A DNA stretch of 26,757 bases. Source: Perkinsus marinus ATCC 50983 (Eukaryota; Perkinsozoa; Perkinsida; Perkinsidae). A program made the position numbers and the translations under genes. How positions within the stretch are numbered: the first letter of the stretch is position 1; the number at the start of each line of letters is the position of its first letter. Shown in pieces: positions 16,486-26,183 of this stretch. Where the stretch lies: positions 41,405-68,161 of the forward strand of contig NW_003206170.1 of NCBI RefSeq assembly GCF_000006405.1, read 5' to 3'. The notes beneath the pieces are model-generated. The model made no database searches and was not told the DNA's origin. It saw nothing but the letters and a program-made list of their open reading frames with translations.

Positions 16486-17806
16486 CGGAGTCGGCCATCT
16501 CGACTTCGATGAGGATGGAATCCTCAGGATTTGTGTTCGATAATCAACTTGCGAACTTTCGAGAATTTCGTGTCTACTCATATCGTATGAGTCATATATA
16601 TCTCCTGTGGCAGAGTCACCATTGGTTACTAAACAAGACTTGTTCCTCATACCGAAAGACATCTGTTCATCGACTGGATATTGGTCGGGAGTGTGGGAGA
16701 GGGCCAAACACTGTGAAGCCGAAGTCCGATCACAGGATCTTGCGTTTGGCTCTGGGCTCACAGATTATGTTTGGTCACACAAACTATGTCACGGAATATG
16801 GCTCATGTGTCCTGACATAGGTTAGCGTCTCCCAGCCAACTTCAGGCAAGAAACACGAAATAACAATATGATGAACCAACTTAAAGTATAGAATCATCTC
16901 GATCTCAATGAGCTACGGAGCGAACATCATGACTTAACCAGACACTAAGTAAGTTACCTGAGATTACGAGGTTAACACACCTTTGACCCCCTGAAATCGT
17001 ACACACTCGCTTGTACTTGCTTCTCGATGAAACATCCAGTTCGAATTACCGGCAGAGTATTTACCTGCTAGCGACGATGCTTACAAGCTGCCGATGTGCA
17101 TTATGAGTCACAATTTACTCGACAGCCCTACTGTAGAGCGTCAAACGTTTGAACCTTACTGTGCGGAGGACTGAGTAGGCGAAAGCGTATAGAGTCTATA
17201 CTATAGACTATACGTTATAGTCCCTCACATCTTTGGGAGCTCGAGAATTGGTGCTTTTCCATGTCACATGGTTTCCAAATGCTGTCGAGCCGCTGGAGGA
17301 TAAACCCTCAGGGCTCCGTGACCACCAAGCTGATGGCAATGTTGTAACAACTTTGTTGTTACGGCATCGGTGTGCACCACCATTCTCATAGCTCTCCCGG
17401 AAGGTTGCAGCTCACCATCCCGCATTAATGCGTCAATGTATGCCCGGAATGTTAGTCAGCGCTGTGGAATATTCGCCGTACGTCCTGAGCGGCTCAGGTT
17501 GATCCACGAATGGCCAAAACTTGAGGGTATGGGATACTCGTTGAGTCGACTGCCAAGCGATCCGAATAGTCTCTTTGGCGAATAGGGGCGGGGCCGCTAT
17601 GCCAATCGACTATACCATTCAGAATAGATCTATTTGGCGAATAGGGGCGGGGCCGCTATGCCAGTCCACTATACCATTCAGAATAGATCTATTTGGCGAA
17701 TAGGGACGGGGCCGCTATGCCAGTCGACTATACCATTCAGAATAGATCTATTTGGGGAATAGGGGGCCGCTATACCAGTCCACTATACCATTCAGAATAG
17801 ATCTAC
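16486..17806. repeat. Long tandem repeat unit, copy 3, truncated
   Basis: Collinear with 6240-7211 plus 11620-11850, and with 1-1380. It lacks three hairpin insertions found in other copies, so it shows the unexpanded state at 16625-16632, 16660-16667 and 17181-17188. Homology ends inside a damaged fourth copy of the 59-bp repeat at about 17806, where single-copy gene-bearing DNA begins. Confidence 0.9.
17571..17806. repeat. 59-bp GC-rich tandem repeat, 4 copies, last one damaged
   Basis: The GC-rich core starts at 17585, 17644 and 17703 (the last as GGGACGGGG), with a shortened fourth unit near 17761. The homology of the whole 6-kb unit array ends in this fourth unit. Confidence 0.9.
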
Positions 17807-18064
17807 AACACTACTCCGATTAGACGGATAATTGATATTCCAACTTTCTACTATCCAACGAGACCCGAGCGCTTGATAGCTCGCTCCTCACCAGACGACC
17901 GAACAAGCATATGCGCGGAGTCAAATGTACAAGTGACTACTTATAACACGAATCGCTCAAGATGCAATAACAACAGCGCTGTTCATCAATTATCATTATT
18001 TAAGGCATCATGGAATCACTTGGAACACGTAGTATCATTGAGTTGGTAAAATGTTGACTTGAGT
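17807..18064. other. Boundary between repeat array and genes
   Basis: Single-copy sequence downstream of secreted gene A. No ORF, array repeat or RNA gene seen. Confidence 0.6.
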
Positions 18065-18663
18065 TTATTCTTCCTCCTCTCCTTCTTGTGCTTCCTCATC
18101 ACCACCCTCGTCCTTCAACTGCTTCGCTCTTTGGCAGAGGTAGCCGATGAACTTCGAATCCTTACGGCGGATCCTGGCCTTGACCTCACCCTTGTTCCGG
18201 GCAGTTTTGAACGCTTGTAAAACCCAAGCCTTGCACTTCTCGAACGGAGGAGAACTTTTCTTCAATTTTTTGGAAAGTCTTTTGTTGTCGTCCAAGTTCA
18301 ATGCCGGAGCCAATTCTTTCATGATTCGCCCCCTGAAGGATCGTCGAATCACCACTGCCAAGAAGTCTGACTCACCCTTCCACTTTATAATCGACTCCCT
18401 GTTTATTATTCTCAACTTGGAAGTTGCAGAATAGCTCCGTTACAGTCAAGGACGGTTCAGAACTCTCCTCGTAGTGAAAAATAGCACTCCCCTGCTGTTT
18501 AGACTCAACCATACATTCACCAGGATTCCCATTTTTCGGCTTCTTGACAGTCTGAAGAAAAACTCCCAACCGATAGAAATACTGAGAAGGAACTTACCAA
18601 ACCAAAAAGAGCCCCAGAAACCGCTGGGATGTAAATCGCGAGGCGAATCGCTTTAGAAATCAT
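18065..18663 (-). CDS. Secreted four-Cys family protein A (169 aa, 3 exons)
   Basis: Spliced model: exons 18598-18663, 18376-18551 and 18065-18332, with GT-AG introns of 46 nt (phase 0) and 43 nt (phase 2). Exon 1 encodes a likely signal peptide (MISKAIRLAIYIPAVSGALF). Exon 2 carries C35-x28-C64, exon 3 C114-x32-C147. The tail is acidic (EEAQEGEEEE). The chain in between is strongly basic (RLSKKLKK, ARIRRKDSK). No known domain is recognised. The same intron phases and Cys layout occur in 18799-19491 and 21693-22289, which is why I group them. The link is weakest for this member in plain sequence. An export or host-interaction role is possible but not shown. Confidence 0.75.
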
Positions 18664-18798
18664 TCCGGCGAGAAGTCTAAGAAAGAGTTAACCTCCGAGA
18701 GAAGAACGCAAGGAAGGTTGTAATAACAGTTAACTGACACACATGCTGAACAAGACAACCGTTTATCATTAAATTAATAAATCCTAAACACATCAAGG

Positions 18799-19491
18799 TT
18801 ACTCTTCTCCTTCTTCCTCATCTTCCGCCAAAATTGCAGAATCGTGCATGTCGTTGAAATTATCCTTAGTGGCCTTCAGCTTGCCAATGATGACCTCAGT
18901 GTGCTCCCTTTGGCCCAACAATTGCATAAACAGAGTAGGGCCATCCTTCTGGTACTTCAATGCACAGATGAACTCCATGAAACGATAACTGGCTCTTCCC
19001 GGTATGCGATACCACCACTTCTTGGAGCGGAGATAAATCGTCTTCAACTTGTGATGGAGATGCCTGGCCGCTGACACGCAGTTGTATGCACGTTGATGCA
19101 GACCAGGTTTGGGTTTCCAGTCCAAGAAGAAGGGAGCCAGAATATCCTTGTTCTCAGCATAGACTCTGAAAGATGTATGAGAATTTCATCGAACCGGAGC
19201 GGACTCACCCTAGCTCGTAACTCTTTGAGGTCTTCTTGGTGCGAAAGAATCCTTTCTTATATCCTTCTTTACAGGCCAATTCTCTTACATGGGGTACACG
19301 ATCAGTATCTGGGTTGAAGTTGAGGGTTACTGATGAACCATGCGAGCTGATACGGCAAGCCGTAGCAGTCTGTCTCATCGACCTCACCTGAATTCAAACT
19401 ATCAAAGACGTACTACGGCTCAACTAAAGCTTACCGTCAAGGCGGCGTCAACAGCAGGGAGGAGGAGAAGGAGAATCGAAGCGGCAGTCAT
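18799..19491 (-). CDS. Secreted four-Cys family protein B (200 aa, 3 exons)
   Basis: Exons 19435-19491, 19209-19387 and 18799-19165; introns 47 nt (phase 0) and 42 nt (phase 2). Exon 1 is a clear signal peptide (MTAASILLLLLPAVDAALT) ending exactly at the intron. Exon 2 has C30-x27-C58, exon 3 C108-x37-C146, preceded by the block LAPFFLDWKP. The C-terminus is acidic (DEEEGEE). The FFL-x-W-x-P block and intron positions match the gene at 21693-22289, and LAP with similar spacing occurs in the gene at 18065-18663. No known family recognised. It lies 135 bp upstream of gene A in the same orientation, consistent with tandem duplication. Confidence 0.8.
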
Positions 19492-19752
19492 CGAGGACGT
19501 CAAAACAGCTGTTAATCAGTTCGAACCAGATCAAGTATGGTAAGGGAAATGTTGAAGTGTAACGATCGAGGGAGGAATTGTTAGAGACGCCCAAAAGTGG
19601 GCAGTAACTGCCGCACGCCGGGACGATCGATGGTCGTGGAAATTAGAGCGCTCGAAAATTATTGACCGACACGACAATGAGGATGATAATGAAACCAGCA
19701 AATCTCAACAATCTAATGACTCGAATACGTGTGAAGGCAGGACCAACTTCAC

Positions 19753-21508
19753 TTAAGCACTGTTCTCTGTCTTGGCGGCCGCCTTCTTGTTCTTCTTCTT
19801 GTTCTTCTTAGGATTAGCACTCTGAGCGAGAAGTGACTTCAACTCCTCATTCTTAACACTCTTGTCGCTCTCGAATTGACCTGAAGCATTCATTGATGAT
19901 AATTGTCAGACATTATTTTCCCTCACCAGCTGAAGTGAAGGGGAGTCCAGCAACCTTCTTAGTTCCTCCCGGAAGGATCAATACAGTAAACTTGAACTGA
20001 GCTACAATCTCGCCGGCTTTTTCACACAGAACCTATTAACATACCACTCCATCATCACATCCTCATCAACTCATCATACCGGATATTCGTGCAAAAGCTC
20101 ATGCTTGAGAGCTTCCTGAACGCCGTATCTAGCACCAGTGATGTCCTTGAAATCAGCGAGGGAAAATGCCCCGCTGGGGAATCGTCTGTCGACTTCAGTA
20201 AGGAATTGCCTCCCGCGGGCCAATTTAAGGGTCTAAAACCGACAATGAAAATTACAAGCCATAATACCGTAACTTACGTAATTCCTGCCGGGAGCACGAC
20301 GATAAACAGTAGTGCGCTTCTCAGCAGATGGACGAGCCTTACCCTCACCACTTGACATGAGGACGTCTAAGCAATACCTGAATGGATGTACGGCATCATT
20401 TTGGTGGTTATCGAGATGATGACCACACTTACACTTCATTGAGGCCAAACACGAACTCGGGAACCTTGAGATCCTCGGTGAACTTGGATGCGATGGCCTG
20501 TAAGGCTACTATCGTCGTCAATATTGAATCACATATTCATTGTCTCTTTTTGTGTTGTTGTCACTGGTCAAACGAGTATTGACTTGGTTCGTATGTGAGC
20601 TAAGCTGACGATTTGCACGTAAATGGAGAAATTACAGTAACATGGGAATTTTCTCCCCGATTTATTAGATTTATGTTGATTTCGTCTAGCGTACTATCCC
20701 CTACATTTTCTCCCTCAATATTGTGCTTCTCGAGCTGATGACTAAGGACACCTCGGATGGGCTGAACGCCGAACTCATCAGCGACTTGTTGCATCAAGTT
20801 GGTGATGTCAGTATTGGTGTTCCCTAATTATGATGATGATGGGGAAGAAGAGGCAGTCCCCCTGTTCTTACCGAGTTTGACCTTCCTAAGGACGGCCTCA
20901 GCAGCAGTATGGGCGGCCATGACGACATCAGCCGCCTTGCCAGAGACTTTAGCATCACCCGCGAGGACTGTGTTAGCAGCAGCTGTGATGAAACCATCAA
21001 TTTGGACAGCAAGATCGACCTAAGATACACTTCGTGCCCGCATGATAAGATACGGATCATGTCCATCACCTTGACGACATCTCCTTCCTTGATAGTGACC
21101 GACTCCCCTTCAAGTGGACTGAAGTGACCGGCGACTTCGTTGATGCTGATGCATGTCGGGAAAGCAATACCCTTGGGGACTACAGAGCCCTTAACCTGAC
21201 CTCATCCGTATCTTACCACCATGAACCTCAAGATACTCCTCACCTTCTTATTATACAACTTAGCCGTCTGTTCCTCAATAAAGTCATCACCGAGTCGGCA
21301 TAACTCATACACGTCAGCACCGGGCTTGACAGCGTTCATGACGAGCTCTAATGCCTTGTTGGTGATGCCTGATTGTTCAAGTAAATACAACTCGAAGGAG
21401 GGATACGACGAGGAGGAGGATGAACGTACCAGCAGCGGTAATATACTTAGTAGTGACGTCAGGGTTGGAAAGGTCAGTAACCTCATCTTCATATTCTGAA
21501 TCCGACAT
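19753..21508 (-). CDS. PA2G4: EBP1/PA2G4 homologue (382 aa, 10 exons)
   Basis: Spliced exons: 21430-21508, 21244-21368, 21070-21195, 20872-21019, 20705-20823, 20433-20497, 20278-20377, 20080-20232, 19927-20032 and 19753-19880. Introns are 45-61 nt except intron 5 (207 nt). All junctions are GT-AG and keep one frame. The product has the full pita-bread (methionine-aminopeptidase-like) fold seen in EBP1: KGIAFPTCISINE, GHFSPLEGES, KEGDVVKVDLAVQIDGFI, GVLSHQLEKH, VYCLDVLMSSGEGKA, RTTVYRR and IVAQFKFTVLILPGG. It ends in a Lys-rich tail (KKNKKKNKKAAAK). The length is close to the human protein (394). In other eukaryotes EBP1 binds ribosomes and RNA and links growth to translation; it lacks peptidase activity. 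The gene diverges from 21693-22289 with 184 bp between the starts. Confidence 0.95.
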
Positions 21509-21692
21509 TCGTGAGAAAGGTGAGAGTCAAATCAGGTAAGCACCAGCCTGCGAGACTGCTAATAATCAGCCCTTCTAGACAGGTGAATAGAGCGAGACGG
21601 CTATTTTTGCCAAATCGATCATATGGGCGCGCGCTTTTTGCAGTGAGTATTTTTCCGATGAAAGCCGTCTCTGATTTGGTAAAGTTTTTTCC
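21509..21692. promoter_or_regulatory. Divergent intergenic region, probable shared promoter
   Basis: These 184 bp separate the start codons of the EBP1 homologue (left) and secreted protein C (right). Both promoters must lie here or inside the genes. I see no TATA box or spliced-leader acceptor I would defend. Confidence 0.5.
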
Positions 21693-22289
21693 ATGTTGAA
21701 GATTACACTTGTCATCCTCGGGTTCATGAGTTTGGCCAATGCGGTGCTGACGGTGAGCAAATAATACCTCATTCGAACCTGTTTTGCATCTTGACGCTGG
21801 TGACCTAAGATACTCCTCCTTAGGTGAACCGTCGTTGTCAGTATAGCCCTCACGCGGCTGGTGATTATTGTTGTTGTGTGAGATCCACTAATCGTCGTTA
21901 TCGCGAAACTGAAGTGCAACTTTGCCTTGAAGGCGATAGACGATTACCCACCTTTAAATGGGCTAAATGCCCTGTTAGGGAAGACGGAAAGCTCGTGAGG
22001 GGCGAATTTGAGGGCGAGTGAGAAGTTTATGCAACTGTCACATTATCAATTCTTTTTCCTCAGCGACATTCGTGTTCCCCGTAAAGCATATGGGAGATTC
22101 TTCTTGGGCTGGAGGCCTTCGACCAACGCCGTTTACTCTTGCAAGTCTGCCTTTAGAACCTTCCAGAAGAACGCGATCGGCCGCACTTGGGGAACGGCCA
22201 GTCGTAAAGTCGTGGAGAATGTGTGCTCGATGGTAGAAGACTACAATGAGGCTGCTCCCAAGTATAAGAACTCAACTACACAAGTTTGA
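21693..22289 (+). CDS. Secreted eight-Cys family protein C (159 aa, 3 exons)
   Basis: Exons 21693-21752, 21824-22017 and 22064-22289; introns 71 nt (phase 0) and 46 nt (phase 2). Exon 1 is a signal peptide (MLKITLVILGFMSLANAVLT). Cys residues are 25, 36, 37, 38, 54, 69, 111 and 139. C25-x28-C54 and C111-x27-C139 match the two pairs of genes A and B, and four extra Cys include a CCC run. Exon 3 has RFFLGWRP, matching FFLDWKP of gene B in the same place after the phase-2 intron. No known family recognised. It lies on the opposite strand from A and B, so an inversion or ectopic duplication moved it across the EBP1 gene. Confidence 0.8.
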
Positions 22290-22398
22290 CGAATTAAACC
22301 GTTAATAGTTAATTCATGTGTATTGATGTTACTGATGTCTGTCACTCAATGGACCTCACTTGCGTTCATTACGAAGAGTGGTATAGGGGAATGTGTTA

Positions 22399-22647
22399 GG
22401 AGAAACTCTCGTCGTTTTGGCGATCGTATGGGATCGCTTTGAGCGGACCGGTTATAAATTCCGAGTCTCCATTGGGAAGTGAACGAATTCGATATCTAAG
22501 TGCATGAGGAAGATGAGCAATGCAATATCGATGTGAACCTGGGTGAACGGAGGCAGCTACTTTTCCCAAAGCTTCAACATATGCTACGATGCCATAAGCG
22601 CGCCCAGGGGTTGGGGTGCCTGGGAGAGCGCGGCAAAGCCTTTTACG
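22399..22647 (-). CDS. Possible exon or decayed ORF, unknown
   Basis: An open frame of about 83 codons ending in TAA, with normal-looking composition (AYGIVAYVEALGKVAASVHPG, RYCIAHLPHALRYRIRSLP). It has no ATG, and a stop lies directly upstream, so it would need an upstream exon. A candidate acceptor (GCGTAAAAG) is close by, but I found no convincing first exon. It could be a spurious frame. Confidence 0.2.
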
Positions 22648-22969
22648 CAATCACGCAGATGCGACCTGCCTACTGAATAGGGCTGCAAATGAAAAAGCTA
22701 AATTTAAATGAGCCGTGGAAATTGGCTGATTTTCCGTGTCGGAAACCACCTCCTCCCCCTCCTTTGGGGAACAGATCTGCGATTCGCGGACGGCGAATAC
22801 TCGTCATTGAGAGCCTTTCCACCTCGTTGTTATTCTGTGGGTTTCATTAAAAAGGTTTGAAATAGTGTGTCTGATGAGACATACTGTGTGTTAATTGATC
22901 ATTGATGAGCGATTGAAACTTCCGGAGTGAGGACGATTCTTTTACTTTTCTGGCAGCAGATCTACCTTG

Positions 22970-23170
22970 ATGAGTAATTTTTATGTTAACTATGTTGGTG
23001 GGGGCTTGTTATTAGACCTCGATTATATAGCGCCGAAGACGCAGAGAGAATTAGAGTTGGGGAGTCGTGTTCGAGGAACACGACGAGGAGTACCATTAAT
23101 CGCTACCTACTGCTTTCTCAATGCCTCTCGTCCAGTGATAGTTGGTCTCTTCGGAATGGTTATGAGTTAA
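22970..23170 (+). CDS. Small ORF, unknown (66 aa)
   Basis: ATG-initiated ORF with a glycine/leucine-rich start (NYVGGGLLLDLDY) and a hydrophobic end (PVIVGLFGMVMS). No domain, no signal peptide and no copy elsewhere in the window. The space between 22290 and 23552 otherwise shows no gene. Chance is a fair alternative. Confidence 0.2.
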   Translation: MSNFYVNYVGGGLLLDLDYIAPKTQRELELGSRVRGTRRGVPLIATYCFLNASRPVIVGLFGMVMS

Positions 23171-23552
23171 GTTGGTGGGGATCGATTGTCAGCTCAACGT
23201 TGATGATGATCATATCAATACCCTCTGGTTAGTGGGTATTCAAGCAAGGCCTCGTCGAGTTTACTTACGATCATACCCCTATTCGAAATCTTAACTTCGT
23301 GTTACACGAATCGGGCATACCATACCACTCCTCTTATTCATAGCCCCACATCAATGAACCCCCTCACCCTCGACAAGTTGCATACCTTTGTGCGGAGATA
23401 TGTACGTGTGAGTGGTGCTGGGCGAGCGAGATTCGCGCAACGAAATCTTGCTTTTTGTATGCCGTGGGTGAATAGTGGCGGCACTAGAGATGTATCGATC
23501 GTTGTAGGGTTACACCAGATCAAGTACTTAAAGTACTTCCACATCAGACCCC

Positions 23553-24436
23553 ATGGTAGCTGCCACCACTTATCGTCGTGTCGAGAAGCCCATCGAGAAA
23601 ACCGAGGTGGGCGCCGCCGTAGCTCTGTTGTTGTGTTGAAGTTGAGTCTCAACTGTTGAGGAGGTCGGTTGTTCAGCCCGAAGACGGTGAGGTTCGCATC
23701 ACTTCGGTTGGTCGAGTGAATAACTTCGTGGACGAGGCGATCCATTGGTTCCTCGGTGATGATGATACTCATAAGGCTTGCAAAAGCGTTAAGATCATGG
23801 CTAGAGGTATCTTAGGTTGCGGTGTGGAAGATTCAATTGAGGTCCATTTAGGTGTCGCAGTGGCGAAGGCCGTCATTGTGTCGGAGATCCTCATACGCCG
23901 TGTGCCTGGGCTTAAGCAAGCTGTGGAACTCGGCAGCAACGACGTTGAAGAAGAATATGAGGCTGTTGATGACACCGATAAGGATCATGTAAGTGTATTA
24001 TCCTCATGATGATGCAAGTATGTGTTAGGTGAAGCAAGTTCGTATCGTACCATATCTTGTTAACACTCTCACTGCAACGAAGCCGTTGACCAAGGACGAT
24101 ATCAAACCTGATGAGTTTGTTGAGTAATCTGAAAAGTATCTTTGATCGATTTGAATCATCTCTGTTCAGACGTCCTGATCTCGCTGGTGGTCGTCGTGGT
24201 AAAGGACGTGGTGGCAAGGGGAAAGGTAAGACGATTTGTGTTCGAGGAGTAGTATGAAAGTTCTATTGTCCAGGTCGCGGTGGTGGCCGTCGTACCAGTG
24301 ATGATCGTCCTCGTGGGAAGTCGGGAGAATCCAATAAGAGTGAGTCGATCGTGTGTGGATTCAGGCTGTCGATTTGGTTCGTTTTTCAGATGAGAAGAAT
24401 AAGGGAACCAAAAAGAGTGATGAAGTTGCGGCTTAA
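23553..24436 (+). CDS. Alba-domain protein 1 with RGG-rich tail (194 aa, 7 exons)
   Basis: Exons 23553-23606, 23677-23806, 23852-23988, 24029-24123, 24170-24225, 24274-24339 and 24390-24436 keep one frame. The Alba fold is clear: EVRITSVGRVNNFVDEAI, VKIMARG, AVAKAVIVSEILIRRVPGL, then QVRIVPYLVNTL. Alba proteins bind RNA and DNA; in other protists they act in translational control and chromatin. The last three exons encode a Gly/Arg/Lys tail (GGRRGKGRGGKGKGRGGGRR), a typical RNA-binding RGG region. Intron 2 is 45 nt with no stop, so retaining it would add 15 residues to a loop. Intron 1 is 70 nt and contains a 14-bp inverted insertion. Confidence 0.92.
23640..23661. repeat. 14-bp inverted insertion in Alba-1 intron 1, E = AGTTGAGG
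   Basis: Three 6-bp arms are exact (GTTGAG, CTCAAC, GTTGAG). One spacer base fits and one is off. It is the only case seen outside the repeat array and retroelements. Confidence 0.75.
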
Positions 24437-24853
24437 CAGAGTGAATCTCATAAGCGTCGATGCGAGTTGGAAATGTCATTACCTTCAGCAGAGCCATTCT
24501 GAGGTATTCGTGATGATGTGATGATGATCGATGCATGAGATGATGATTGTTATCATCATTATCTTTATCGTTCTCTTCTGTTATCGTTGTTATTCCATCG
24601 GCTCCTTCTTAGAACGGCGAACCGTTCATAGTCGTCGATTACCCTCTCGACAATCTATCAATTATCAGTAACCTCCCAACTGTTGCGTTTTGGAAATCAA
24701 TTCAGGATAAGTTATGCACTTCGAAAAAGATTCTACTACTCGACCGTTTCGCAACTGCTAAAGAATCATATCGGGCGAGCGCTACTCTTTGAAGTCATGA
24801 AGAGTTAATAGATATCAGCATTCTATCAACTCAGTTTAGTTCGATACCTTCAA
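24437..24853. other. Intergenic region between Alba 1 and Alba 2
   Basis: It holds GATGAT/ATCATC-rich simple sequence near 24500-24560 and no ORF or RNA gene that I can support. Confidence 0.6.
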
Positions 24854-25746
24854 ATGGTTACCAATTTCCGCCGCGTCTTGAAGACTACTGATGCAGTCGC
24901 TCCTGAGGACGGCGTGTTTGAAGTGCGCGTCACCTCTATGGGCCGCGTCAATGCTTTCGTTGAAGATGTCGTTAGCCATCTGGTTGGATCTGAGAAGTAT
25001 GCCCCCTCCAAGGAGATTAGAATAATGGCTAGAGGTAAGCAGGTCTTTGCTAATGTGTTTACTCTCCTTCAGGGACTGCCATTTCCAAGGCTGTGATCGT
25101 CTCGGAGATCTTGAGCCGTCGAGTACCTTCACTTTCACAAGAGGTCATTGTGTTTGGCTGGAAAATCGTGAGTTTCTCGCTCTCAGGTTGAGCTTGGTTC
25201 GAGCGATGTTGAAGACGTTTTCGAGCCCGTAGGTGAGCACGATGATGATACTGGCAACGTGACGCGAGTCCGTATTGTTCCCTCTCTTGTTATTACCCTA
25301 AAGGCCATTGAGGAAATCAAACCTGAGGACATAAAGGAACACCACTTCATCAAGTATGTTGAAAGTTTACCTCAAAGGGTAACTGCCTTCTTAGACGTCC
25401 AATGCTGGTCAACGCGCCGAGGTATCGTCCCACTGGGCGACCTCATTCCCGTCCGGAGAGACGGAATAAATCATCGAAGGCTCCTGTCACAACGGCAGTG
25501 AAGGCAGCAGCTGTTGGTGCGCTGATGAATACTCCGTATGTTCTGAGTTGAGTTGTGTGTAGATTCCACCACTGAGGACGACTCTGGAGTGAAGAAAGAG
25601 AAGCGCCGTGATAGACGCCGTAGAAATTACAGAGGGAGGATAGAGCAAGGTAGAGGTCATTGTGATGTATGTGTAGTTGGGTTCAAATTTGTTGTTGGTT
25701 AGGTACAAAAAAGGTCGTTCCTGAAGCCCCGCTAGTCGGTGCGTAG
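24854..25746 (+). CDS. Alba-domain protein 2 (223 aa, 6 exons)
   Basis: Exons 24854-25034, 25073-25143, 25187-25353, 25395-25516, 25563-25649 and 25703-25746; introns 38-53 nt. The N-terminus starts directly with MVTNFRRV, then the Alba core EVRVTSMGRVNAFVEDVV, IRIMARG, AISKAVIVSEILSRRVPSL and RVRIVPSLVITL. The tail is basic and Arg-rich (KKEKRRDRRRRNYRGR) rather than RGG. The intron after MARG falls at the same base as in the neighbouring genes, and the one after SLSQE matches Alba 3. It lacks the first intron of Alba 1. Probably an RNA-binding paralogue arisen by tandem duplication. Confidence 0.9.
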
Positions 25747-26183
25747 ACGTTTTTATTGAGTTTCTCGTTCGGTGTAGATCAAGAGTATCTAATAGTTATT
25801 TTTCACTTTGTCCGAGATTGATTTAATGGTGCTTATGTGTGCAGCTGGGTAGTAGTAGTAGGTGCCAGTTGGTCGCTATGGTTCTAGTGGTGATTTCGAA
25901 TCAATTGTCGCAGTCGAAGACGTGTGTTGTAGAAGAGTGATTCTCATGAAGCAACTTCCATTGAGGAGATTTGCGACGCTTGCTGTTGTGTTACTGTAAG
26001 TTTGCTGATGATGTAGCGCTCGCCTGAGTGATCGATTATGGTTCCATGTCAACGAGCACAATTTGAGGCTAGTTCTCGTAAGGTGAACTTTTAGCTGTGG
26101 GGATCTTTTGGTTTAGTGGGGAAGATTCAGGTTAGGTCCGGTAGTGGTCTCGGTTAAGGATTGATCATAATTATTACTAAGTT
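25747..26183. other. Intergenic region between Alba 2 and Alba 3
   Basis: No ORF with support. A purine/GT-biased stretch (GTAGTAGTAGGTGCC) lies near 25850. Probably the promoter and leader of Alba 3. Confidence 0.6.

Noticed and set aside
16354-16761. 135-aa minus-strand ORF
   Set aside because: It spans a fold-back and repeat DNA. Copies 1 and 2 carry indels that break it.
23304-23325. Possible old 14-bp inverted insertion, TCGTGT arms
   Set aside because: Two of the six bases in the third arm mismatch, so it is too decayed to count.
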